Assembly (NCBI GenBank): GCA_030765065.1
Contig: CM060990.1
Span: 10,353,501 to 10,417,500 of the forward strand
Reading direction: 5' to 3'
Source: Deroplatys truncata
Taxonomy: Eukaryota; Arthropoda; Insecta; Mantodea; Mantidae
DNA length: 64,000 bases
This document shows, one piece after another, positions 1 through 13,218 of this stretch (its first letter is position 1; each line of letters opens with the position of its first letter). The notes under the pieces were generated by a model. That model did no database searches. It was not told the origin of the DNA and saw only the letters and a list, made by a program, of their open reading frames with translations. Made by a program: the position numbers and the translations under genes.

Positions 1-1009
1 ATTATTTAAAGTTGTGACTTGATAATGGCTGTAATCCAATATTATTCTTTCAAGTATTATCGTCTTTCTCTGGTTCTAGAAAATCTATATCCCACGTAGA
101 GCATTGAATAACCACAACACGCACCATTTCACTTCACCTGCGGCGTATTGCCACATTCTAAAGCTTTTGTGTGTGTGTGTGTGTGTGTTTCACATTTAAC
201 AATTATTACACATATGTGCCCATTTTACTGGTAACAGACAATGTAGCTTTGCCAAGTACAACGCTTCCAATAAATTTCCACGTTCATAACAATAAATGTG
301 ATTATAAACATAATTATACATGTATATAACAATTAATAACTACCCTATCTCTCCTCGGATTATTATTTTCAGTTTAAGGATTAAATTCCCACAATTTTCT
401 CAATACAAATTACGCGTTATATTTTCACCTTGGTTGGATCTCTCTTAACAATCTTTGTCTCTGGTTAAATAGAATTATGTTCCCGACGAAATGGAATTTT
501 GAAAACTGTACCCTACGAAATATGTTGTTCATGGTCTTAATTTTGGCAAGGCCGAAAAGGAATTTCGTATGTTGAACTCACACCCTCTCAGGCCGTTCCC
601 CAATGTTGTACGTTGTCGACCTCACAGCATTTTCCCTTCTCTTCCACGCTTCGTTTCTCGCCACGCTGGGAGCCGTCTTCTTGCTAGCTTGTGTTTTCAC
701 CTCTAGGGTTGCCGACGCATCATTGGTCCGCATTATCATTGGTCACGTGACGTTTGTGATCTAGGTGCCCAACTCTCTTATCATCCGGAGAGCTGCTGGA
801 TGTTTCTAGAGTAATCTCTCGGGGGGGGGCGAGGCAAAATGGTACACTTCTTAAATATCAAAAAATATTTTGTCGTACATAGCATTCATAAAATTTACAA
901 ATATATGGAGAAATATGCTTCTGTCCCTTTTTACAGCAACGAATTCAATTAAAACAAGAACAATGAAATACTTTCTTCTACTTTAACGTTTAGAGACGCA
1001 TTTCAGATT
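1..1009. other. No gene seen; AT-rich sequence
   Basis: I see no coding region here. The stretch is AT-rich, with a GT dinucleotide run at 169-188 and a G-run at about 821-829. Only short open frames without recognisable protein features occur. Confidence 0.6.
169..188. repeat. (GT)n microsatellite
   Basis: Ten GT units in a row, directly visible. Confidence 0.95.
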
Positions 1010-2007
1010 TCGATATTGGGTCCATCACCCATTATTATCTAAGACTGCCTTCAGTCGTTTATTCATTGATTTCACTAGAGACACTCATATATTAGGTCTC
1101 ATCCTCACATTTTTCATACTTCAAAAGCTCAATTTGTTCATTCCTAGTTCGTTCCTAAGAGGTTCCCATTCACTAGGCATTAAGGCTCGATTATGCTCGA
1201 TTGGGTTTAAATCGGAACTCTTGCGGGCCAATTGACTATCGGAAATTCTGGGTGCGACTATAACCAATCTTTGGCTCCTTTAGAAATAGGTATGGATACT
1301 GTTATTGTCCTGCACGAAAGTAATAATGATAATTTAGCCTCTGGATAAACAGCTCGAACGCTAGGATATACATACAATCCTCAAGAACACGTATATACTC
1401 TTCAGAATCCATTTGAGATGAAATTTGAATTAGCTCTCCGGGTGCTGAAGCAGATATCCAGCCCCAAACGCTTATCCGGTCACTTCCTTTTTGGGCGATG
1501 ATATGCTCCAGGGCATTAAACGTACTGTTTAGCTACCACAAATACATTCTTCCATCCTCATCAGATGAAAAAGATCACAGGTCCCCAAAACTATCTGGTT
1601 TAACCAGGTACTCAGGCACAAAGACCATTCGACTATTGCGGTGATATTCGATCATGTCTGTTTTCTTAGCTGCCTTTCTATGATGGAAGCCAGCTTGTGG
1701 AGGCGGCTTCTTGCCATCGAAATGGAACGGGTTAGCTGTAAATCTTGGCGTAATCTTGTAACAGGTATGGATGGAGCATTTCTGCTGCCATTTACAATTG
1801 CGGATTGACTTCTTCAATAGTCTTACGGGTTTGGTCTGATTTCGAGTGCGTTTTTAGGCCATCAACCCCATGTTCTTTGAATCGTTTAATCCAGTACTTG
1901 ACCACAAACTTACTGGTTTGCGCAATATTTACGATTTCCGTAATTGTACGTCTTGCTTCCCATAACCCAAAAATGCGTCCCTGAGTCACCTCGTCTGTAT
2001 AAGGCAT
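1010..2007 (-). pseudogene. Tc1/mariner-type transposase relic
   Basis: A DDE transposase of the Tc1 group, read on the minus strand. The first 70 codons form the paired-like helix-turn-helix with a Tc1-style core (GLWEARRTITEIVNIAQTS, then a WIKRF block). Lower down the minus strand come fragments matching the catalytic half: HHRKAAKK and EYLVKP, then SVRAVYPE, NWPAR followed in a shifted frame by DLNPIE (the usual D-x-N-P-I-E site), and finally SLVKSMNKRL near 1050. The pieces are in the expected family order but in different frames with several stops, so the gene is dead. I could not fix the terminal repeats with confidence. About 330 codons are covered, close to the usual Tc1 length. Confidence 0.8.
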
Positions 2008-3109
2008 GTTTAGCTGTCGTCAGATAGCTTTGGGTTGTGAAGGAGAAACTGAAGTAAACTACAAAAACCTATTTCCCATACGTCTCCCTACTCGAGAGTC
2101 CCAGGGAGGGCAAGGAAGTGTATTATGGCACACCCACAAGTCCCTGACAGATGGTCGAAAATTCGCTTTCGATGACTTCTTGTGGCTTGTGTTCAACCCT
2201 TTTCTTGATGAACCACTGATGTACAACTTGAGAAACAAGCATTTGTGGGACATAAGACTGGGTACAACCATTTTCCTGTGAAATCACAGAAATGCAGCTA
2301 GCATGCCTAAGGTATAACATTTTGATAAGCGGTAAGGTTAGTGATACAATTTTTTGATATCTTAGCTCTCAAATTTGCTGCCGTTTCCCCTCACACAAAA
2401 AAGGATAAAGTAATGTAGACATAATTTTGCTGAAATAATTAATTAGCTGGAAGTTGCAGTAGTAACTGCAACATCACTTATAGACAGTATCCAGTGGCAA
2501 TCATGTAAATGGGATCAACTAGTAATTTCAAAAAATAATGGAGTTCAGAACTGACAATTTCAGAGGAATGGACGTTAGAAAAGCAGATCTGAGAGCTCGG
2601 CTGTCACTAATCTTTTTCTTCAGAGTAGACGTATAAACCTATTACCGCAGAAACCTTGCATGTATAGGATAGCAGTACTGCAGTAGTTCCAGTTGTGGCC
2701 TCAATCACATTACGTACAACATTGCTTACCGCCAAAAATTACTACACGCAGTAAATTGTTCTCCTGTGGTGCATTCCCATGATACTTATTCCTCCCTTTA
2801 TAACATGCCGTTAATATATTTACGATTCCAGAAAGGAGCTGCAAAATCTGGGTATTTCTTTATTATTTCTGTGTTTGCTTTCTCTATGGTTTCCCTGTTT
2901 AGTTATTTCGTTTATGTTTTACACACCCGTTCTTATGCTCTCATCACGGAAGACACTTTATCACAGAGAACTGTAATCTGATGCATGGAACGGTGTAATG
3001 ATTTGACGCGACTAAACACTAAGTATGAAGTTTAAGTTCTGCGAAGTTGTTCATAAGAGAAATGGCGGAGAGACATGTAGTACTGGCTATGCATAGACCT
3101 ATCCATAGG
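2008..3109. other. No gene seen
   Basis: Low-complexity AT-rich DNA with small overlapping open frames on both strands, none showing a family signature. Part of it may be the 5' flank of the Tc1 relic. Confidence 0.5.
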
Positions 3110-3500
3110 ATTAAGAGTCTACATCGAGGAGGTTACCCGATACAGAGGCAGAACTCCGTAAGGAGGCCAGAGAGGTCATTTTTGCTTCTAACTTGATCTC
3201 TGGAAGGGTTGGTTGGGGAGACTCGAAGGGCCACCAGATCCGAGCGACGATGTGCGCAAGGATGAATAGGATCCCTAACGGTTCCAGATAGAATGCATTC
3301 GAATACTGGTCAGCCCTGCCCACAATACCCGGGCCCCGGGACCCATAAGAGACAGCCCCCCCAGAAATTGGGTTCGTCGGCAGTCCAACCAACACAGGGG
3401 AGAAATTTTTTCAAAGCGCATGTTCACCGCCCAGCTGCAACACACCAAACGCCGTCACCTGGTCCTATAACCCTGAAAGATGTGATAGGAACTGATGTGG
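3110..3500 (-). repeat. SINE-like repeat, family D, copy 1
   Basis: Related to 41546-41995 and 44691-45145: all three share a block around GCGACCAGATCCG, then CCTAACGGTT-type and GAAACCT-type blocks in the same order. This copy lacks a clear tRNA-like head. Small open frames here are by-products of the repeat. Confidence 0.7.
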
Positions 3501-4066
3501 GTGAGAATAAGCAGCGACAAGGACCACGTTTATTTCACACTTTTAAGAAGGGAATAGACTGGTTTCCTCTACTTCTGGACCAGTTTTCTGTTTCTTATCT
3601 TCTATTCATATTAACTCTGTGTTAAAAATCACACTAGTCACGCATGTTCCAACAGCAACCAATACACGCACGAAACATCTCAAGAACAGCTGCACGCATA
3701 CAAACCTTTCGGAAACTCTTCAGCTTATGTAGTGGTTCAAAAATATTAATATCGTCAGACTTGCTGTAGCTAACGGAAAGAGAAGTCCATAAAATGGCAT
3801 TCACTTGCATGGGTAGTTAGTGTATCTCGCCAACAGCGCGTGATTCAATTGGGAAAGTTCCGCACAAAAAGAAAAGTTGGCAACTCCAGCGAGACAGCTT
3901 GAGATGCACCTTTTCTCTTTATTTGCATACAGTTAACATTTGCTCGCTCAAGTTTGCGTTTGGCCGATGTTTAAAATGTGGAAGGAAGGTCATAGTGAAG
4001 AGGATTGGTGATTTAGCATACACGTTTGTTCACAATGCCTTTATTAACACATGCAGCACACAGATT
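3501..4066. other. No gene seen
   Basis: No coding features or strong repeats found. Confidence 0.5.
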
Positions 4067-4548
4067 GGAACCGAGCGGGCTCACACGATAACGGCTGTGG
4101 CCCACAATCGGGAGGCCCGGGTTCGATTCCCGTCGACCACCCACTGTGGCCATGGGCTTTTGGGAGTTTTCCCGGGTGATCAGGCGAACAACGGAATAGT
4201 TTATTTCATCCCTCGAATTTCCCGTTCCTCCATTTCGTTCCATTAATCATTTCATTAATTCTTCGCGGCGATGGTGTTTCGGTGCAGCATGGCAGAGAAA
4301 CAGGATTCTCTCTGTGAACTTTCTCCGCCCTTCGACCTTTGGCTGGTTGCCGGTGTATAAGGATCGGCCCTTGGTGGAGTGTTGGATCCTGTGTGGGGGT
4401 CCCGGCCTGCCTGTCCGACTGCCGGGGCGTTTCGATCTAGAAACTGTAGGGACCTTGTCATTGCTGTGCCGTTCTGACCGACCGGTATCTCCCTTCACCG
4501 CATCCCTTCCCTCGGGGTACCCATCGTGGGGCGTCGTTACAATATCCT
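4067..4548 (+). repeat. tRNA-derived SINE, family C
   Basis: The 5' part carries a tRNA-like promoter: an A-box-like GAGCGGGCTCACACG stretch and a B box, GGGTTCGATTCCC, about 4118-4130. A body of about 400 bp follows, with the CCATGGGC and GTTTTCCCGGG blocks shared with the other SINEs here, then a GC-rich tail. Family A and C heads are related but the bodies differ. Confidence 0.75.
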
Positions 4549-4951
4549 AATTACTGGATCGGCGCCGAATCCCCTCCGCTTCACAATCCGAATCCGTAAA
4601 TTCAAAATGGAGGAATATGCTTATGGATAGGATGATTACAAAATTATTTATGTGAAAATGTAAACATACTTTCTGTTGTATGCGTTTGAAATGTTCACAG
4701 TGACAGAATAGAGGAAGTCTATTTCCATCTAAAAGGTGTGAGAGGCCTAATACTTAGTCCTTAAAATCTGGCCCCATAGTGCACCAGAGGTTCAGTCACA
4801 TAGGAAGCGTTGAGATGCCGAGTAATACCATCCATATATGAAGGGCTGCTCGAATAGATTCGCGAAGCCCTTGAATGGCAATGGCTGCGGACTGTATCCT
4901 GATAATAGCACAAATTCAGATAAATTCTGATATCCGCCGAAAGCTGTAAAT
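4549..4951. other. No gene seen
   Basis: Unremarkable AT-rich DNA. Confidence 0.5.
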
Positions 4952-4992
<41 letters not shown>

Positions 4993-5306
4993 GGATAGAG
5001 CGTGGATCCACATTTGGGCATTTGTCAAATCACATTCCGCCGTGAGCAATTAAGTTTCTCAGTAATCTAGATAATGCTCCACTAAAATCTGTACACAAGA
5101 CAGAGAGAGAGAGAGAGGGAGAGAGAGAGAGACAGCGTGGATCCACATTTGGGCATTTGTCAAATCACATTCCGCCGTGAGCAATTAAGTTTCTCAGTAA
5201 TCTAGATAATGCTCCACTAAAATCTGTACACAAGACAGAGAGAGAGAGAGAGAGGGGGAGAGAGAGAGACAGCGTGGATCCACATTTGGGCATTTGTCAA
5301 ATCACA
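4952..5306. repeat. Tandem repeat with GA tracts, about 2.4 copies
   Basis: A unit of about 135-140 bp, made of a (GA)n tract followed by GCGTGGATCCACATTTGGGC and then about 100 unique bases, occurs at about 5000, 5133 and 5271. The third copy is cut off at 5307, where SINE sequence begins, so the SINE probably inserted into the array. Confidence 0.9.
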
Positions 5307-5830
5307 CTCGTATTCCGGAGGTCCTGGGTTCGAAACCTGAGGCCGGCCTTTCTGACCGTGCCTTATTCGTGGATTTTCCTGATTGGAAAGGCGAATGCTG
5401 GGGTGGTTTCTCTTTTGCTTTCCCTCATTTCTTACAATTTCGCTTACCCTCTCATGTTTCAGGTAGGCTTAGGAGCTGTGCAGTGTCGGTGGATGTCCGA
5501 CAGATGGAACAGACGCTTTCGTGTTTGAAAGTTCTTTTCGCCCCTGCCAGATAACAGCCTTCTCTGAGCCGCCTCAGGTGGGTCGAGTTCTCCCCGGTTC
5601 CGCTAGAGGGAAGCCTTCTCTGAGCAACACACCGGTGTGGTCAAGTCATGAATCTTGGAATCGTTAGCGGATCTCTTCTCATCTCTGTCGGCACGCCTGC
5701 ATGTGGCCTATAGCCTTCCGGCATTCCTTCACCTCACCCGTTCCTCCTGAGAATGGCAAGCACAAAAGATTCACGTTGGATGGAGGTGCGAGGCGTCCCA
5801 TCCGTTCCCTGGTCCTACACACAGCATAGT
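5307..5830 (+). repeat. tRNA-derived SINE, family A
   Basis: Begins inside the tRNA-like head with a B-box-like CTGGGTTCGAAACCTG, followed by the family A body: a TTCGTGGATTTTCC block, a CATGTTTCAGGTAGG block, a block around GACAGATGGAACAGACG, and a CTCCCCGGTT block that recurs about once per 56 bp. The 5' third of the head is missing. Two overlapping open frames here are repeat-derived. Confidence 0.85.
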
Positions 5831-6432
5831 TACTGCACTTACGCGTAAGTGCACTATACTTGCTCTAAAATAACAGAGTAACAGCCTTCTGGCAAATAGA
5901 TGGGAATAATGAAGGTAGGATGTGGTGAAGGCAATTTATATACGAAATGAAACAAGTGGGGATGATTGTGAAGAATCTAAAACAAGCGGTTCCTATCAAT
6001 TTCCTGACAAATAAATTAGGTTGACCAAAACCCTCGATGACTTGTGTTTCTGGCAGTAAGGTACTCCCACATATATTATTTACACTTTAGCTCACCCCAA
6101 CTGAGACTCATTAGCAGTTATTTGAAAGGCATGGGTCTAGTACCTCAAAAAAGCGTTCAATTTCTCAAAGTGAAATGTGAATAAGCTATACAGCTATAAT
6201 ATGTACAGTGAATATTACAATTACATATATGTAGTATTACGTGCTCATTTGCAATCTATATCTCGGTTACCTGACAGGTAGATAACTAAATGCGACAGTC
6301 ATCAAAGCACACAGGAAGTACGCCATAATACACCGTATTGACATACAACCTAATGCGATAGATAGCAAAGTGAGCAATTCGTGTGCCGTAAATAGTTTAA
6401 TATCAAATGGTATAGCTATAGGTTATTCCATA
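5831..6432. other. No gene seen
   Basis: AT-rich DNA without recognisable features. Confidence 0.5.
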
Positions 6433-7452
6433 GAGGGGGCACCTCCCGCACTGCGACCTACACAGATGTATTGAGGCTATCACCCTTAGGAGGAAGGTAT
6501 GAGGAAAAGGCGGAGACGAATCACCGGAGGGGAACACCTCCCACACTATGACCGACACAGATGTATTGAGGCTATCACCCCTATAGGAGGAAGGTATGAG
6601 GAAAATGAGAACGAATCACCGGAGGGGAACACCTCCCACACTATGACCGACACAGATGTATTGAGGCTATCACCCCTATAGGAGGAAGGTATGAGGAAAA
6701 TGAGAACGAATCACCGGAGGGGAACACCTCCCACACTATGACCGACACAGATGTATTGAGGCTATCACCCCTATAGGAGGAAGGTATGAGGAAAATGAGG
6801 AGACGAATCACCGTAGGGGAACACCTCCCACACTATGACCTAACAAAGACTTATGGTGGCTATCATCCCCCAGGAGGAAGGAGTGGAGCAGAGTTGGAGT
6901 CTGAGGTAAATCATCGGAGGGGATATCTCGCGCGCTACCCCTAACACAGACTTATGGTGGCTATCATCCCCCAGGAGGAAGGAGTGGAGCAGAGTTGGAA
7001 TCTGAGGTAAATCATCGGAGGGGATATCTCGCGCGCTACCCCTAACACAGACTTATGGTGGCTATCATCCCCCAGGAGGAAGGAGTGGAGCAGAGTTGGA
7101 GTCTGAGGTGAATCATCGGAGGGGATATCTCGCGCGCTACCCCTAACACAGACTTATGGTGGCTATCATCCCCCAGGAGGAAGGAGTGGGGCAGAGTTGG
7201 AGTCTGAGGTAAATCATCGGAGGGGATATCTCGCGCGCTACGACCTAACACAGACTTATGGTGGCTATCATCCCCCAGGAGGAAGGAGTGGAGCAGAGTT
7301 GGAGTCTGAGGTGAATCATCGGAGGGGATATCTCGCGCGCTACCCCTAACACAGACTTATGGTGGCTATCATCCCCCAGGAGGAAGGAGTGGGGCAGAGT
7401 TGGAGTCTGAGGTGAATCATCGGAGGGGATACCTCGCGCCCTACGACCTACA
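6433..7452. repeat. Minisatellite with two unit types, 10 units
   Basis: About four and a half units of roughly 95 bp (AGGGGAACACCTCCCACACT type, starts near 6436, 6528, 6623, 6718 and 6815) run directly into six units of 101-103 bp (AGGGGATATCTCGCGCGCTA type, starts near 6918, 7019, 7120, 7221, 7323 and 7424). The types share the AGGGG start, the GGCTATCA block and the AGGAGGAAGG block, so they derive from one ancestral unit. Small open frames across it are repeat artefacts. Confidence 0.95.
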
Positions 7453-8439
7453 GTCAGTCAGACTGATCCACAAATTGTGCGGTTCAGTATCAAAACAATA
7501 GCCGAACTTACTGTACAGAGTCTGCTGCACTTAGTAATCCTGCAGTATAAGCTAAATTCGTATTCTGCGACACAATAAACCACGCGATTCAGCTGAGCTA
7601 TCTGCAGCGATCTGATTCGGAGAACAAGTATGTGCATGATTCGAAGACTTCTTTTTAGTGTGAGTAGGAGATGAAATGGAGTTTTCTTTTATATTTGCTA
7701 AATGAATTTATTGGTATGTAATTAAAGCATAGCAGATGCGCTAAAAAGAGAAACTAGCATTTCATATTCACCTTTTCTCTCTCTCTCTCTCTCTCTCTGC
7801 TGTTATCTTTGATATAAAAGTGTCATATAAAGAAGCCTTACTGATTACTGCTTATTACAAATCAATCATTGCCGCAAACTATTATTGTCTGAAATCCCGA
7901 AGTACTAAATTTAATATTAATGATAAACACGCCTACGAAACTTAAAGAAAAGTAAATAAATAAATATATAATAATATATTTTATTTCATTTTTGGATCAT
8001 GTTAGTTGGTTTTAACAATCGCTCATTGCCTTTATTCTGGTACAATACAATATGCCTGTAACAAATTTGGAGATTGCATGTCTTATACTCACATACGACA
8101 TGAATAGCTCAAACGTCTCACACTCTTTAGTTTAGCGTTTTACAATTCCCTATAGATGTCATCATTATTTGTTTTAAGCTTTATCGAAAAGATTTCTCTG
8201 CACCTGTGTGTAGTCTGTCTAGGCAACCAGATACACATACTGCACATGTGGCTGATCCAGAAGAAAGACGTAGAGGATAATGCCAGAGACAAAAGTATTT
8301 TGAACACAGACAGGGAATATAAGGTGGATTTCATAAATTTTTCTTCTCAGGCTTTCAGATCTGACTTGTGGACTTGGAAGAACTGAGTTGCCGTGTAACA
8401 TAAACTCACGTTCAGCATGCTGAACTGTAAACTGTTGTG
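7453..8439. other. No gene seen; (CT)n tract
   Basis: AT-rich DNA with a (CT)n tract at about 7774-7798. Overlapping open frames near 8140-8390 have no recognisable protein signature. Confidence 0.5.
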
Positions 8440-8850
8440 TTTTATGATGCTGACCAGAAAACGGATGGGTCACCTCGACCCGACGCGGATCTTTTGTGCT
8501 TACCACCTCAGGGGAAACAATGAAGTGAAACAACCGCAATAGGGTATTGGCCGCAGGTAGGCAAGCTGACAGACTCGCAGAGGTCCCTAACAATTCCAAG
8601 CTTGATGATCCGGTCACACCGGAGAGCTGCTCAGAGAAGGCTTCCCTCTAGCGCAACCGGGGAGACTCGGCCCACTGAGGCGGCTCAGAGAAGACTGCCA
8701 TCGGGCAGGGTTGAGAGGAACTTTCCAATGAACAGACATCTGCGCCAACTTTAAGACACCAACCGACACTGCACAGCCGCTATGACTACCCTGCAACATG
8801 AAAGGGGGAAGCGAAATGATGGGAAATGGCGTGCAGTGCACGTTACACGG
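8440..8850 (-). repeat. SINE family A body, reverse orientation
   Basis: The reverse complement carries the family A body blocks seen at 39945-41035: CATGTTGCAG, the CTGCCCGATGGCAG block, the GGGCCGAGTCTCCCCGGTT block and the terminal GGTGACCCATCCGTTTTC. The tRNA-like head is not clear, so the copy is probably 5' truncated. Confidence 0.8.
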
Positions 8851-9174
8851 GAGCCATCTGGTTCGGTGGTATTGTGTTCTGCGTCTCAGCTTCCTCCTAA
8901 CGTCACAGTGAGACATTCACAAGCTTACTTGTCTGCTCACCAACTGTGGAAGGGCAGCTAATGTTTTCCCTTTCTTTCACGTCTCCATTGTCAGGTCTGT
9001 ATTTAGTGTTTTTATTACCATAAAGGCTATAAACTTCATGAATTGGTGCAACGAGAGGGAGATAACTCCCCAGTATGAGGTCAAAGTCTTTTGCACACTT
9101 TCTATGCTCTAGTATGTCACTAATCCTGTATATTAGTTAGGAGTCTTATAGGTGATATTAATTACATAATAAAT

Positions 9175-9216
<42 letters not shown>

Positions 9217-10855
9217 TAATAATAATAATTATTATTTACGGATATAAATAGCTTCTTAACACCGAATATTCACTTTCAGCACCTGAATAGAAAACCATGA
9301 CAAGAAGGAACAAAATATTAATGGAGTAATTAGGTGTCATTAACACTGGCTCTTTTTCCTTTGTTAATACCAGCCGCGTTTGCAAAATATGTCAAGGTTT
9401 GGCTGAAAGGAGGTTTAGCCTCCGGCTACAATGCGCTGTATAAAATACATTAATTTAGACTAAGAACAGTCTTACTGTCAACGACACTTCAACTTATATG
9501 GCGTTTCCTCTCTTGTCCTCACCAGCAAGAGGAGGTATATCCTCCACCAATCGGATCAATACCATCACACCAATTACTCGTGCACAGCGATATAAGACTG
9601 ATTAGTTTCGAAAACATGCTCGTGTGCTTGGTCTCTGCTCGGGGATTGAAAGCCTAGGAGAAAGATGGGGAGTATTTGTCATGTGCTGCTTTTATGAAGC
9701 TGTTAGCATGTTATTGCCTCGATGTGCCCGGTTGCACTCCAGAGCGTCTCAACATGTCTGCTGGAGGAATATGAAACACTCGTGGCTTTGCCAAGTGTGT
9801 GCTGCAGGCAGATGCAATTCATATATGCAAAATTGCTATATCTGTAACATTTTCTACGATAAAGACGTTTAAAAAATTCCATAAATAGTAGCCTCATATA
9901 TTGTGTCCCAAATTAGTAGGCTTTTCTGCGTTTACGTTCTTTGTTTGCTTCTTTTTTTCCTTTGTTTTTATTATTTGTTTTTGAACAATATTTGACGAAC
10001 AAATGACATTAAAAAAGAGTATAAGTAATTTATCTGCGAGAAGCAAGGGCTGTCGATTTAGCTATTAGTATATATTCAGCATGTTTATCCAGTTTTAATT
10101 TTCGGCTGCATTTCTGATGCAGGCGTTTTATGGTTTGCAAGGATCTTTTGTTCCTCTTACATTGCATTCTGCCCACCCGTGGGCTCTGCTAATGAACATC
10201 GGTCTAGAATCTCTAAAATCCTAAACGACCAGCATTCAGATTCGACATGGATTGGGAGAAAATGTCAACATCAATAATTGGAAACTAACATACCTCAGTC
10301 TTTCATATCAACAAAGGTAGGAGAGCGTTTTGGAAAACCATCATGTTCCTACTACAGATACCACAGATCTATTGTTTATTGCGTTATTGGTAGAGGTTAT
10401 TTTCTGTCTCTCCCCTTTCTCTAAGTATGCCCATTCTACCTCACCAAACTATCTCTCACCTTTTCCTCCCTCTCTCTTCTTTTCGCTCCTTTATTCCCTC
10501 TCTCTCTCTCTCGCCTTTCTCTGCGCAACGTATGTGTCGTGTAATGTTTTTAATCCGATAATCAAAGCAGAAGTAAAATATTTAACGGTACACAAGCTTA
10601 TGATTGTTACACGATCTGAATCATTTTGTCCTCGATGGTAATCAGAATGACAGTAATGAATCCAAAATTACAACGCGCTTTACTGAATTGATAAAATGTA
10701 CTGTTTTTCAATATACCGCGTGTTCTTTCGGATAATATTCCGTGTATAATTATAGTATTAACAGTTTTCCTAAAAATCATTTTATTTGTTAAATTTTATT
10801 ATACACTACAACAATGTAGATGTTAGAATAGTTACCTGCATTTCCCTTAGAGGTT
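8851..10855. other. No gene seen; (AAT)n tract
   Basis: Contains an (AAT)n run at about 9176-9226 and a pyrimidine-rich stretch at 10430-10520 with (CT)n. No coding signature found. Confidence 0.5.
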
Positions 10856-11225
10856 AGAGGAGTCGAGTAGGAGGATTTCTCCAACGCTGACAGAAATTTT
10901 GTTGGTGCTTAACCTCCGGGACGGAAAGATGAATGGTAGAAGCCACACGGGGCTTTTCAGCCACGAGCGATGCGCCGCGATGTAGGTGACAGGTATCTGA
11001 TGTTTTCAATTTGCTCAAGGACCTCCGCCGCCGTCCCCTTGTGCATGAGGCCGAGGGGTTATAGAAGAGAGGTCACGACTGCCACAAACACGGGTGAGAT
11101 ACTAGTACTATGGTAAAGAAGAAACCACAGTAAGGGTAGGAAAGTGGAAATGCCAACCCGACATTCTCCATGACACACGCCGGTGACTGAGCATTACCGC
11201 CTGAGCCATGCCACTCGGTTACGTT
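10856..11225 (-). repeat. Possible degenerate SINE
   Basis: The reverse complement starts with a tRNA-like A box (AGTGGCATGGCTCAGGCGG), followed by a roughly 350-bp body of moderate GC content in an AT-rich setting. I saw no second copy in the window, so this rests on the promoter-like start alone. Confidence 0.35.
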
Positions 11226-12559
11226 TGCATTGCAGTTGATCAATAGGATCATTTTTCTCTGAAGGTGTTTAGTCCCACGTCCCTAAGTGGTTTGACAGTG
11301 AGAGGAAGGTTGACCTGATAATTCCTATACCCTTAATGAATATTCCAGAATTATTATACCTTCTACTCACATGTCTCTCATTAATACACGGTAGGTGCAG
11401 ACTCGGAGCATTAACTAATACAAACTAGAGGTGGAGTTTGTAGCTTCATCTCATCTTGTTGCGGCATGCTATTACTCTTTTAGTACTTACTTCTGAAGCC
11501 ATACATTAAACCACAACAAATGAACAGAAAAGTCTATTCCTATGCGAAATCTCTGTAGTTGCACACACGCGGCTTTCTCGCTTACCCATGACAGTTTACT
11601 GTAATTCACAGCGCATGAAAGAATGTAAGACACTACGTCAAAGGAACCTGCACAAGTTCCATATCCTTTTCAGCTTACATATTCCACTTAATTTGAATGA
11701 TGCGTTACTTCGTCTGGGAAAGTTATTTTTTAACCACGATTTTAATTTCCAGCTATTTGTACACTATTAGTTTTAGCTCTTTTAAAGGTCCCAACATTCT
11801 CTGGGATACTGCTGTTTTTCTTTATGCTTTATATGACCTCGTAGTTAAAAGTATTGTTTTCTTTCAAATTAGGACGAGCGAGATTTACGCACAATGCTGA
11901 TAATAATTTGTTTATCTAGTAAATGCACGTAAGATATAGAGTATGTCTGTGGGCTATCTTAACATAACTATGTCCTTGTCTAGCGTAAACTGAGAAGCAA
12001 TAACTGCTAGAAATGCGTCTCGAATAACAACTTACGAGATATAAGGTGGTGTCGGTACTCTTTTCTTGCAAATGGAGTGGCCAAACTCTGTAGAAACACA
12101 AGTGACACGATACTTTTACAGTTCAGCTTCATTTTTCGCATTGTAGAGGTATAAGACAATTTTACTTGATAGCATGGAAGTATGACACTACACCAAAATT
12201 GTTTATTGTTGTATACTTAGTTTTGATTTTGTTGGCAGTTTTTCTCGGCACATTCACTAATTTAAAGTATTAAAACTACATCATTTTCATCCCGTGCCTT
12301 TCAAACATTCTATGCAAATCTTTAAATACCAAATAACTAACGAGTATCACATTCTTTGACTGAAGTAATTTTTGCGTCTATTGGTTTTTATATCAACAAA
12401 AATTTGTTTAAACTGAAAGCAATAAAAGTCTGTAGGTTAGTGTTCTCAGGTCAGTGGTATGATTCATTAAAATAAATATTATCTTAAGAATTTCACCATA
12501 TAAAGTAATAGGCATAGGGCACTAACATTCTTCTCTGAAATGTATTCAAATGTCATCGT
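11226..12559. other. No gene seen
   Basis: AT-rich DNA with no recognisable coding or repeat features. Confidence 0.5.
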
Positions 12560-12882
12560 CGTCGTTTCTAACGCTCTCCATGCGACCCATGACCTTCGGG
12601 GATACCCCATTCCACCAAGCGATGATTCCATTTCAGAGGTGGAAGCACCCAGCGGGGGGAATTCCGTTGCCTCCGATGGTTTGTGATGATGATGAGGATG
12701 GTGGTGGAATGAGAGGACCTACAGCTTTTACCGTGGACTACGAACCACGTTGGATACTTCACATGAGCAAGTCAGAGGTGAAGGCGTGGATAGGGCCGAC
12801 TTAAAATCAGAGCCGGGAATCGAATCCCGGATCCTCAGCACGAGAGCCGGAAATGAAACCACTGTGCTACCCCGGGGCCCCG
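12560..12882 (-). repeat. tRNA-derived SINE, family B, copy 1
   Basis: On the minus strand it starts with GGGGTAGCACAGTGGTTTC (A-box region), then GGGATTCGATTCCCGG (B box), then a body shared with 59556-59980: CCACGGTAAAAGCTGTAGG and a CCATCCTCATCATC run. It lies just downstream of the host-type gene interrupted by the first Polinton. Confidence 0.85.
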
Positions 12883-13218
12883 TACTTGAAATATAATTAT
12901 GTGAATGCTTGTGCCATTCAGAGGCCAAACAGAACAGAAGCTGAGAGAATTGAGATAAACAGCTGTAATCGTAACTCAAATTTCTATTCATGATAAAGCT
13001 ACTATGGTAATTATAATTTTGTGCGATGTACAAATTTGAGGAAAACACAACACAGATAATCACTGAAATGGAGAACAGTGTCACATTTGTATTTTCTTAG
13101 AAGTTAGTCGCATTGTCAACTGAAACAGTCCAGTTTTTATTTCACCTTAACTTCCAATGCGGCCGATCATCACAATAAATATTATCACAGTTCTCTGACA
13201 CTTGGCCGTTTATGTTCC

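Noticed and set aside
2006..2320. Three overlapping frames near the Tc1 relic start
   Set aside because: Both strands are open over the same bases and none matches the transposase family.
6433..7452. CRISPR-like array
   Set aside because: Units are 95-103 bp and similar over their whole length with no unique spacers, and the genome is eukaryotic.
8140..8386. Overlapping frames on both strands that look moderately coding-like
   Set aside because: No recognisable domain, splice context or repeat match; equally likely to be chance.
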